A stretch of DNA of 64,000 bases from Diphasiastrum complanatum (Eukaryota; Streptophyta; Lycopodiopsida; Lycopodiales; Lycopodiaceae): assembly GCA_029204225.1 (NCBI GenBank), contig CM055092.1, forward strand, positions 45,144,087 through 45,208,086. Reading direction: 5' to 3'. Shown in pieces: positions 49,101-61,100 of this stretch. How positions within the stretch are numbered: position 1 is the first letter of the stretch; each line of letters starts with the position of its first letter. The notes beneath the pieces are model-generated. The model did not search any database and had not been told where the DNA came from. It saw nothing but the letters and a program-made list of their open reading frames with translations. Made by a program: the position numbers and the translations under genes.

Positions 49101-52100
49101 TGAATTTCAGCCATAAGCTATTTTTCCAATTTTTTTTTTTTTTTTTTTTTGCGGATCTGGGAGGAGAAACGCGGTTTCCGAAACGTCTCCTCCCAGAAAC
49201 GCGATTAAACTTCTCTCATCACAATGGAGCTTTGAGATAGTGAACTGCTTGTGAATCTCACTGAGGATATCCAAAATCAAGGAATTGAGGGTGGTAGATG
49301 AGACAATAGAAATCCGATAAAAATGTGTGGCCAGATGGAGGCAGGATACCCTCATTAGGCATTGTGTCTCAATGACTAGGTGGATGTAGAAAGTCAATTT
49401 CGTCTGGCAAACACTAGCAAACGAGTTTGCTAGTAAATATGCTATAGGTTGGCCAAATGCCCCAAGTATTTTCGTGGTCAAGAATAGCAAGTGTTAGCTG
49501 TTGGGTTGATATTATGGGCGAGGATTTGGATAAGCATCTGGATGGAATTACTAGGTTTTGGAAAATAGGAATGATATAGCAAGTTTTGCTATCCATTAAT
49601 CATTTCTTGTGTTGTAAAAGGCCAGCATAGAGCTTCCTAAGGAGAAGAGATTGTGTTAGAAGGCCTTGGATGGCCGCACAACAAGGAGGGCACCGAGGCA
49701 GATTTTGAAGGGGCGACCAAACCCTCATTTTCCATAGCTGAGGAGAAAAAGCAAGGAAAACAAAGAGAGGAATGTGGTCGTGTCGCGCGTGCCCAAAAGT
49801 TGCAGCACAGTGTGTTTTCTAGTGCCTAGCGGCCTGAAGGAACGTGTGTTGGAGATGGTGAACTCATGCAACCATTCTCTAGCATTCCCCAAAGGGGCCA
49901 ACAAATCGCCAGTCATTGACACCGAATTGTCGGACCCCCAAACTAGTGCTGAAGGCAGGTGTCGGGCAGAACAAATTGTCGAGCAAGTGGAATTATCAGC
50001 CCCTAGCTCGTCGGGCATGAAGCTTCCAAGCTGTCACACTCATCGAAAAGTGATGTTACTAGAGAGATAGTTAACTAAGAGTTTAGGTTAAACCTCTCTT
50101 GTAATGATGTCTTGTAATCCCTCCTGGCGGGACATAAGTATGGATCAGAAACCAATAAAACACATGCTGAAATGGAGTAATGATTTGCAAGAAGCAGGAC
50201 ATAGAATTGTAAGAGGAGCGTCAGGACGCCAACGCACGAGACTTTGCCAACTCACTCTGAGAGCAAAAACAAAATACAAAAGAGATTTCCGTTCTTCCAT
50301 TATTGATTCATGCATTGCTTATGTTATTTGTGATTGATTGTTCCACTGTCTGTGATTGGTAGAAGCGTATCTAGGTCTTGTAATGTAATGCATTGTGTCG
50401 CACACTTCTAAATGGAATAGGCGCACCCTCGCAAAAATCAGACATGGTATCAGAGCGGATTCATTAGATACACCATGGCTACTACAATTCAGGATAGGAT
50501 TGCAATCAATCTTGATGGCACAAATTATCGCCGCGTATGGAAGTTCAAGATCAAAACGCTTCTAAAAGACGACGAGATATGGTCAGTGACCGATCTCACA
50601 TAACAAAAGCCTCCAGAGGAAGACCCAAGGAGGAGAGCAGAATGGATAAGGATGAATGCACAATGGCGATCATTGTGTCATCCATAAATGAAGAAATCCT
50701 CATGCAGATTGAAGATTACGAAAGCAGCTATGAAGCATGAGAGAAACCAAAGCAGAAGTACGAAGTGAGGACAACCGCATCAGTTATGCTCCTCCACAAT
50801 TAGCTACAGAGATTGTGATGGGATGGCAACGAGCTGGATCAGCATGTAGACAAGACTAAAATGATCTTTGCTCAACTTTCTGCATCTGGACAGGAGCACC
50901 AAGTCTCAACACCCGAACAACTGATGTACTTCATGAAATCTCTACCTTCATCCTACCAGCCACTAAGAATGCTCATCCTGAGTTTATTTGAGATGACATT
51001 CGAAAGAGCAGTAAGTCTTGTTGCAGATGAAAGACTGATGAGGGATGAAGGAGAAGCAAACGACGATCAAGAGAAAGCCCTTTTTACAAGGGGAAAGAAG
51101 AAAAACAAGAACAAGCCCAAGATCGACAGAAGTCATATGAAGTTTTCGACAAGAGACAACTAAAACAAAGAAACTTCTACCTGCGATCACTGTCACAAAT
51201 CAGGGGACAGAGCAGATAGATGCTGGTTTAACCCGACAATGTCTTGCACACATTTCAAGAAAAAAGGGCATTCAACATATGAATGCTGGCACAATCCAAA
51301 AGGAAGCACAAAGGAGAGAAAGCCAACGTTGCATAATCATTGAGAGATGTTGAGAAGAGCGACAATGCCTTTACAACTGTCGATGAAGAGTTGACCACCT
51401 ACACGTAAAAGCACGACTATGAAATAGTGATCGACTCAGGAGCTACATCGCATATAACCTGCAACAAGAATGTCTTGATCAACTACAGAGCATTGTCGGG
51501 ACATGCAGAGCTTCAAGGAGTACTCTACCTATGCTGAGAAGAGATTTACTCTCTGTATTGAGGATTGCAGATCTTGGAATACGAGTCATGTTCAACGGGA
51601 ACGTATGCTGAATTCGCGCACAAATCGAATGCATGGATGAGGAGGTACAAGTTCCGAGCCTTAACGGGATTTTGAAAAAGTTTCAAGGATGGCCCATTAA
51701 GCTGCTTCAGAGGGTTGTTCCTGCAATGTCCAGACTCTGATACATGAAGACCTGATGCTGTCTGTTCCTAATGGCCAAAAAGAGCCTTTCACTTTCAGGA
51801 CAAAAGGCCACAATTGTTTATGGAAATAGTCTGGTTGGATGTGACTCTGCTGTCATAAGTAATCAAGAACTATATTGGCAAGTTGATTCGACAGCCGGGA
51901 TCGAGTATAAGAGCCCCATATCCTTGAGGTCAATCAGCAAACTGTGCATGCACCTTTCCAACCAATTCCATTTTCCTCTCATAAGAGGCTGCTGCTTATT
52001 ATGGGGGCTGTGTCCCAGTTCACGTTGACAAAGTGATCCAACTTCATAAACCAGTGGCTAACATTTATTGTTTACTGAGTGATACGTGGCCAGCCCATTT

Positions 52101-55100
52101 TATCTCATTTTATCCCAGAAACTCATAATCTGTTCCATATGATCTGTGGAAAGAACTGTTGTTTGACCTTGGAACAAAGTATATTCGTATGATTGTTGTC
52201 ATGCATTTCCTGAATGTCCAGTTAATGCTGCTTGTTTTTAAGCATATTTGCATCTGTCCTTATTCTTACTTGTGGAGATTAGCTTTCAGGCAGTTCAGAA
52301 TTTTCAACAGCGCTTTATATTTTTTATTATTAGATGTATCTCATTTGCACTAACGTTTCCTAATTGTCACCCAGGACCTCAGTTTATCTATGAATCGTAT
52401 CTCTTTACTTTTACTGTGCTCAAGGCCTTCCTTGTTAGCAGTATTCTCTTTCTCATCTTGTTTGATTCCGTTGTATACAAATTCTAATCTGATTGCATGT
52501 CATATATTCAAAAGCGGCATGTCAAAATGTTTTTAAGAGAAAATCGTGTATTAGGAAAGTTTACGATACTCCTATAGTTGTGTAATTCTTTCTGTTGCCT
52601 CTCTTGCTTTGTTGGATTTTCGAGAGCCGGTGCAGATTCTGATATTGTAATAGCGATTTGCTTCTCTTTATTGCAGGTGAGAGAGGAGGATGATGTGAAG
52701 AGATCTCGTTGGCTGAACAAAAATATATCATGGAAGCGGAGACAAACAGAACACATCAGCAAGAAGGTTTTTTGCTTCTTTGAGGCTTGTTTGAATGCTT
52801 TGTTCTGCTTATAAGGGGTAGCTTCCCATTTTGGAAGGGAGCAACCTGTTTTGGAAGAACTACTCGCTAGTTCTCACTTGTATTTGTGCAGAATTTCCGC
52901 TTTTTCCTCCTATCAATCATTTGCAGCTAAAGAGAAAGCTTGGCTCCTGCAAAATTTTCAAGAGAGATAGCTAGAGAGCTCTATCGACCACTTTCTACTA
53001 TCTTTCTCCCTATGGTTGCCATTTTAGTGTCAACTGGGAGACTCGATCAACTAACTAGAGTATTATCAAATGTCTTTTTGTTACCTAATACGAGTGAATG
53101 TTTTGGAAATACCCAACAATTATAGTTTTCTGTTTGTTTGCTTAAATCTTGTCCAAACATTATCCAAACACAGTTCACCTTGAGATTTATTCTTGTATGC
53201 TGTGTTTGAATGCTTGTAACTTCATATATGAATATTTTTCTGAAGCCATTATTTCAACGCTGTAAATGTTAAGTAATGTGCTATCTCATCAGTGACGTCA
53301 CGACTCACAATGATTTTTGGAGTTGGAATTTCTATATGTTTCGTAAATGATACGTTGAAGCTTTTTGGTTTTTCTATGATGTTCTTTCATTAGTCCAAAG
53401 CTAAACTTGCTGTCTGATTATCATGTATTTCTTACTATGTACCAAAACTCCCTCATTTAACGCGGGTCTGATTACCAACACAAAACACATGCTGGTAGAT
53501 AACCGTATGGTTATATTTTACAAAAGAAATCTGTCCTCTTACGAGAACTATGAGTCAAAGCTAGTGTTTCCACCCAGTTCAGAACATAGAACCCACGGTT
53601 CCCAGAACCGTGGCAGGAACCGTACCACGGTTCCTTGAACCGTGGTACGGTTCACCAAGGAACCGTGGTACGGTTCACCTAATTAATTAATCAATTAATT
53701 AATTAATTAATTTCCTACGTTTCCCCCCCAAAACCCCTTGCAGCTCGTTTTAGACCCTCATTTCTCATTTTTTGCAGGTGGAGGTTTCTGAGAGAGTGTT
53801 GCTCAGATTGGTGAGAGAGAAGAGGGCAGGGTAGAGAGAGACTGTAGCGGCCACTGTAGAGAGAGAAAATTAGGGTTTAGTTGTAGGGTTTTTTTTTTCT
53901 AAAAAATCAGGTTTTTTGACATTCCCTCATGCAAATAGGTCTTTTTTTAGGGTTTAGGCATCTAAGATCATGGAGAGAGTTTGGGACAGCTTAGAGAGAG
54001 ACTGTACCAGCTCCTCTAGAGAGAGAAAGATAGGGTTTATGGGTTAGGGTTTTTTTTGGAGCCAAAAATCAAGTTTTTTGCATTTGTCTTGTCTTGCACT
54101 TCTTCCGTACTTCACTTCTGTACTCCCTGTTTCCTTAACACACCATGCCTCTTGGAGATATGCCTGAGCTCTGGGGTGAGGTGGACCAAGACCCCGAGTT
54201 CGTTAGGTCTGACGTTCGGTCTGGGACGCGTGGATGGTCCTGTAGGTTTTGTCATGCTCGTTTTGTCAGCACCCTCACTAGGTTGAAAGGCCATCTCCTT
54301 GGTGCTGTCAAGGGCGATGACCAGCGCTTAGGCTCCCACCCTTGCCCACACATGCCTGCTCTGGAGCGTTGTAGGCTCATTGACATATATGGAGCTCGAT
54401 TGACGCAGGCCGGTATGTCACTAGATCCTGATGTATATGTAGTGGTGTCATCCACCCCACCATCCACCACCACCACGTCCTCCCTGTAATAGATCCTAAC
54501 ACCACAGTAGGGCAAACACTAACTGATCCACCCAACCTTGCCTACTCCCTGATATAGAGTAAGCCCCTCCTAGCCCAGTGTGAGGACTGGTAGCATGCAA
54601 CTGCCAAGTGTCGGCCATGTGGCACTGACGTGGCCGACTGCACGTCGGGACCCAACTGGGGGCCCTATCCTGCTGACAGGGTCCCTAGGCTGTGTTAGGC
54701 CCGCCATAGCTATGGACCGTGCTGGGGCACACTACTCACACTGTCTTGCCCTGTTGGTCATGTACGCTGGACACGACCCTGACTGTGGTATCTGACCTAT
54801 CTGTGTTCTCTAGGGTTTGGCACTGGTTACGAGCTCGTAACACTCCCTCCCCCTTAAGAATCGTCTTGGTCCTCTAAGACAAAGTCTGGAAAAATCTTGC
54901 GAAGGACGCTGCCTCTTTCCCAAGTGGCATTCTCAACAGGCTGATCATTCCACTTAACCAGATATTCTCGGTATAGAGTATGACGAGTCTGCGTCTCTCT
55001 ACTATCAAGAATTTCCTCTGGTTCATGTGGAGGTTGTTGAGGATCCAATGGGAGAACTAGAACACTGTCCCCTACCAGATTATCTGATCTGGTTAAGGCT

Positions 55101-58100
55101 TTTCGTAACTGACTTACATGAAAAACTGGAAAAACCTTACTGCTGTGTGGGAGTTCTAGTTCATAGGTGACCTCGCCTAGTCTCCTACTGATGGTAAAGG
55201 GACCACAATACCTTGGAGACAACTTAGCACACACTCCTGATTTGAGGGTTTTAGAGTCAACTGGGACTCTCAAGTAGACTTTCTCACCAGTGGAGAACTG
55301 CACATCCCGTCTGTGTGGATCTGCATAATGCCTGGCTCGATCCTGGGATTGTCTAATGCTACGCTTAGCATGTTCTATCATCTGGTTTAGGTCTTCTAAA
55401 AAGTTTCTGGCTGCTTCAACTTTTTCTTGTTTAAACCCTACAGCTGTGGGTGAGCGTGGCTGAAAACCGTACATCAGCATAAATGGGCTGTATCCCGTAG
55501 CTGAATGTTTGGTACTGTTGTAAGCAAACTCTAATATCGAGAGATACTCCTCCCAATTAGTCTGCCTCTTGCTGACGTATGCACGAAGCATATCCTCCAG
55601 CACTTGATTTACCCTTTCTGTTTGACCGTCCGTCTGTGGATGGTCGGTGGTACTCATATTAAGTTTAGTATGGAGATGATGGAATACTGCCTTCCAAAAA
55701 TTTCCAGTAAACTTACTGTCCCGGTCGCTGACTATGCCGGAAGGTAGACCGTACAATTTAAATAGCCCGTCTACAAACAACCTCGCTAACTCTGGAGCTC
55801 TAACGGTTGTTTTGGTCGGAATAAAATGAGCCATTTTGGTCAGACGGTCAACTGTGACCCATATAGCGTCATTACCCTTTTGGGTTTTAGGCAGGCCTAC
55901 TATAAAATCCATGGAGATACTCTCCCATTTACCAGCTGGTATTTCTAAGGGATGCAACAACCCTCCTGCCTTTAAACGCTCTGCTTTATTTACTTGACAT
56001 TTCTGGCAACTGGTTACATACTGGTGGACGTCCTTTTTCATACTGGGCCAGAAAAATTGCTTACGAAGAAGCTCATAGGTCTTCTGTATGCCTGGGTGTC
56101 CCGCGCTAGGATTGTCATGACATTCATATAGGACCTGCTGCCTATAATCCTCTGAATTGGGGACACATACTCTATCTCTATAGAGCAAGTACTCATCCTG
56201 AATGGAATACTGTTTCCATTTGAATCCTTGAGTCAACTGACCCTCAACCACTGGGGTTTGCTTGGGTAATACAGGCTCAGAATCCTCAACGTCATCTGAC
56301 GACGTATACTCGGACTCATTATCATCCTCAACGGAAGCTGCCGTATTCTTGGATGAACTGGCACCAGCCCCGGGAACTGGTTCTGGAGTCTGTAACTGTC
56401 TGTTCTGGACTGAGTTCCAGATAATAGAGAAGAATGCATCATGCTGGCATTTCCCTCTCAAGGACTCGAGTAACTCATTACGAATCTGAGTAAAACTCAG
56501 CTCGTTTATCATAGGCATTTTGCTAAGGGCATCTGCTACTGTATTGAATTTTCCACGCCTATATCTGATAGACATGTCAAACTCTTGCATCAACTCTGCC
56601 CAACGAGCTTTCCGACCTCTAAGCTCAGGTTGATTGCAAAGGTATCTGAGACTCTCATGGTCTGTCAGGACCTCAAAGTTGGCACCATACAAATAATGCC
56701 TCCAAGTCTTAAGGGCATGGACTATAGAAAAGAGTTCCTTTTCATAGGCACTATACCTAGTCTGTGCTGGCTCGAGTTTTTTACTCTCGAAGGCAACTGG
56801 TCGTCCACCCTGAGTTAGCACAGCACCTACTGCAAAGTCGCTAGCATCTGTTTCGACCACAAATGGCTGATTGGGGTCGACGACCTTTAAAACTGGTGCT
56901 GTAGCTAAGGCTGTTTTGAGAGCATCAAAGCTCTCTTGTTGTGCGGACTCCCAAATGAACTCCTTTCCCTTCCCCTTAAGAAGATTTGTCATAGGGACTG
57001 CTATCTGAGCATATTCCTTGACAAATCGTCTGTAATATCCCGCCAGACCAAGAAAGATTTGAAGTTCCAAAATATTCTGAGGTCTCAGCCAACTGAGTAT
57101 GGCTTTAACCTTATTTGGGTCCATCTTAATCCCATCTGAAGAGATAATGTGACCCAAATATGCTACTTCTTCAACGAAGAATTCACACTTGGATTGTTTA
57201 GCATAAAGCTTATGCTTTCTGAGCAGTCGAAACACCTTTCTGAGGTGTTTTAGATGCTCCTTCCTGGTTTTGCTGTAAACGAGGATGTCATCTAAAAATA
57301 CGACTACAAATTTACCCAAGTATGGTCTGAGGACACTGTTCATCAAGGTCATAAAGGTAGCTGGAGCATTTGTGAGCCCAAATGGCATCACCTTAAACTC
57401 ATAATGACCGTGACGAGTCCTAAAAGCTGTTTTCGAGACATCTTCCGATTTTATACGGACTTGATGATATCCCGATCTGAGGTCTATTTTGCTGAAAAAC
57501 TTAGCCCCGTCGAGTTGATCAAACAACTCGTCTGCCCGAGGCATAGGGTATTTATTCTTAATTGTGACTTTATTGAGGGCTCTGTAATCTACGCAAAGAC
57601 GCATAGACCCCTCCTTCTTTTTCACCAATAGGACTGGTGAGGCCCATGGTGAACTACTGGTCTGAATTTGGCCTTTCCCAAGATAGTCTGTTAACTGCCT
57701 AATTATTTCTTCATCCTCTGTTCGGCTGACCCGATACGGAGGTTTAGAAACAGGTGCTGTACCTGGTACTAGGTTTATTACATGATCTACCTCTCTGCTA
57801 GGTGGTAAACCATGTGGCAAATCTTCAGGAAAAACATCTTGAAATTTAGACAATAAAGTTTCTAATTTACTGATTTTCTGCTGAATAGAATTGGAAATAG
57901 AAACTTCAGGAATAAACTGAAAGTCACATAAGAATACCTGATGGTCTTCGTCTCCGATTAGCTGACAGAGCTCTGAACTGCAGACCATAGGGCTGTTGGG
58001 AACATCATGCTCCCCATGCAACTGGATCTCTCGGCCTTTATACTGAAAGTTGAGGGTGTTCTCCTGATAGTTTCTGTGGAGGGAAGGTCCTAAACTGTAG

Positions 58101-61100
58101 AGCCAATCTCTCCCGAGAACAATGTCTGTTCGATCCAGGTGCATTATCTGAAAGTTTATTTGATCTTGGTACCCCTGAATACCAAGATTTAACTTACTTA
58201 CCATAGTTTCCCATATTTTTTTATCTTCACCCTTAGCTAATGAAACTATGTACCTATGCTGACTAGGTACTTCTGGTAGTTTAAGCTTTTTAACCAGGGT
58301 GTGGTTGATGAAATTATGGGTTGCCCCATCATCAACCATGACTCTTACTGACTGGTTACCAACTTTCCCATGCATACGTACTAGGTCATGCGGCCCAAAG
58401 CTGAAGGGTCTCGCTAGCATTGCAGAGGTCAGCTGGCAACAGTGTTCATGATCTTCATGATACACTTTGATCTCGGAAGCTGCCGAGTCACTGGGGAAAC
58501 ATACAGTCTGAACAAGATGAACTTGTTTTTTATCTTTCTTATCTTTTTTAGTGAAAGGCCCCTTGGGACACTGTCTGACTGTGTGTCCCTTGCCCATACA
58601 CACAAAGCACAAACGTTCTTGTTTGGCTTTCTCAAAATCATCTGGTTTTAAGGGCTGTATGAGTGAAGGGCATTTCTGAGGAGCTTCACCTTTAAATTTA
58701 TCTTCTTTCTTTCTTTTTAAAAATTTCTTTTTAAATTGAAAGTCTTTCTGAGGAAGCTGCTCAGAAAGTGGTTGCTGTCTCGCTCTCTTCCTACCCACTG
58801 AATCATCATAGATTTGAGCATATCTGAGAGCTTGCTCAAGGGTAGTAGGCGAGTTTCTCTGGACCTCGACTTTATATTCATCTTTGAGGCCACGGACAAA
58901 TCCCCTGATTTTTTGATAGTCATCCATATTTTTAATCTTTAAAATTGCCTCTCGATACTGCGAGATATATTGGATGAGGGACTTGTCCATTACTGTTCTT
59001 TCCCAGGCTTCCCAGGCTCTATCAAGTTCATTCTCTGGTAGAAATTCTCTTAGGAAAGCTTCTTCAAAAGCTTTCCATGACCAGGGAGTCTGCCCAGTCT
59101 CCTGGAGATTTAACCACCACTTATAGGCCATAGGCCCTAAAGAAAGACTGGCCTCAATTGCTTGCAAATGGTCAGGGGTCTGTTTAAGAGCATGAATGTT
59201 CTTCCATTTGCTGAGGAAGGTTTGTAGAATATCTGCATTTCTATCCTTCTCTTCCCCATTAAAAGTAGGAGGCTTTAAATCTTTAAAAACACTGGGGTGA
59301 GACCGTAAAGTCTCACCCGAAACTGATGGAAGTGGAGAAGGGGATAACTGAGAAGTGGAGGGAAGGCTTCCTTTCGCGGAGCTCAAAATCAAGTTTTTGA
59401 GTTCAGCGAACGAGTCGTCCACACTGGACTTGAAATTGGCTAATGCCAGCTTCAGTTCATCCACTTCTGTTACCAATTGGAGGAACTGCTCCTTGGTAAC
59501 TAGTTCGTCGAGTTCTTCGGCGAACTGTTCCTGTTCTTCTACTTCCATGGGTTCCTTCCCTTTTCTGTAAGCCAAGGCTTCTGTTTCAAGTTCGTGGAAG
59601 CCTCTCTCCTGGGGTTGATCAGGTCCCTGAGGAGTGGTCATCTTCGAAACTGAAAGAGAGCTACCTTAACTTCTGAAGGAAAAAAGTCTAAAAGACTAAT
59701 TTACAACTGTACAAGGGAAAGGAAAGATGACTTAGCTGTTTCTGAGGACTGTACTTCCAAAGAAAGAATGAAGAGGAACCCTTTCAGCTCTTTTCCCCCA
59801 GATTTCAGACCTGCTGTTCCGAAAAATGCCAGTTTGAGGCTTCAAAACGGTACTAAATTTCCCGGTTTTTTGAGGATAGTAACTCGCTGGTCTGATTGCA
59901 ATCCAACTTGTCCACAAAAAGGCAAATCTGAAGTCCAAAAACCCTTCTGAGTTCTGAAATTTCAGAAGTCTCCTACTCGCTGATCTGGTAGGAATCCTCT
60001 TGCTCCAAATCTCTGACGTTGGGGCCCAAAAACTTGTTGAAAAACCAGATTTTCAGAAGCACTGGCAGCGCTGGCCCTGCTCCTCTTTTTTGGCTTCCAA
60101 CTCGCTGAGAACCAGTGACTTTTTCCCTGGAAATCGGATGTAGGACTCTGACTGTACAGCGATGGAGGTGCTGGCTTCTTCCTACTCTAATTTCGCTGGG
60201 AAAACTATAGAGAATCCTCTGAACTCAGTGAGAAACAGCTGTTTTTTCAGCGAGTTACCTACACTTGGAATCTAACTCCTTGCTACTGTGATTTCTCAGT
60301 GGAAATCAGAAGTTTGAAGGCTGCTCCTACAGCGATCCTCCTCCTCTATTCCTCTCTGAGAATCTGAGAAACACTTCCTATCTTCTGATAGCTTTCTCTA
60401 CTGCTGTCCTAAACTCCCTAGGATGGAGATGGCTCTGATACCAGTGTAATAGATCCTAACACCACAGTAGGGCAAACACTAACTGATCCACCCAACCTTG
60501 CCTACTCCCTGATATAGAGTAAGCCCCTCCTAGCCCAGTGTGAGGACTGGTAGCATGCAACTGCCAAGTGTCGGCCATGTGGCACTGACGTGGCCGACTG
60601 CACGTCGGGACCCAACTGGGGGCCCTATCCTGCTGACAGGGTCCCTAGGCTGTGTTAGGCCCGCCATAGCTATGGACCGTGCTGGGGCACACTACTCACA
60701 CTGTCTTGCCCTGTTGGTCATGTACGCTGGACACGACCCTGACTGTGGTATCTGACCTATCTGTGTTCTCTAGGGTTTGGCACTGGTTACGAGCTCGTAA
60801 CACTCCCCCACCTCCTGTTCCTGCTCCTCCCCCTCAGCCTAATGCACATCCACCACTCGTTCCTCAGCCCACCGCACCACATCCTACCGCACCACCACAG
60901 CCCACTGCACCACATCCCGCCCCTCCTCCTGCTACATCTATTCCAGTCGGTGCATTTCCACAGCGTCCTCCTGCAATCACTTAGATGACTCGCCCAGTGC
61001 AAACATACCGTTTTCTTCGCTCTGAGTCGGCTCCAGATGGTCTCTCACAGGACACTCAGGACATACCATCCACTTTCCCTACACATCAGGATGATTTGGA

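Larger units (their letters stand above)
48062..49205. mobile_element. Candidate element with GAAACGC-rich ends
   Basis: Both edges carry several copies of GTTTCTGAAACGC-like units. At the left (48068-48125) they are GCGTTTCTGAAACGCG, TTCAGAAACGC and GGTTCAGAAACGC. At the right (49157-49205) a perfect 11-bp inverted repeat CTGGGAGGAGA/TCTCCTCCCAG encloses GAAACGCGGTTTCC and is followed by AGAAACGCGATT. GCGTTTCTG appears in inverted sense at the two outer edges. No target duplication was found and the interior contains an LTR, so this is tentative. Confidence 0.3.

Noticed and set aside
54580-54795. Identical 71-codon frame in both LTRs (also at 60540)
   Set aside because: It lies wholly within the LTR and is repeated only because the LTRs are identical.
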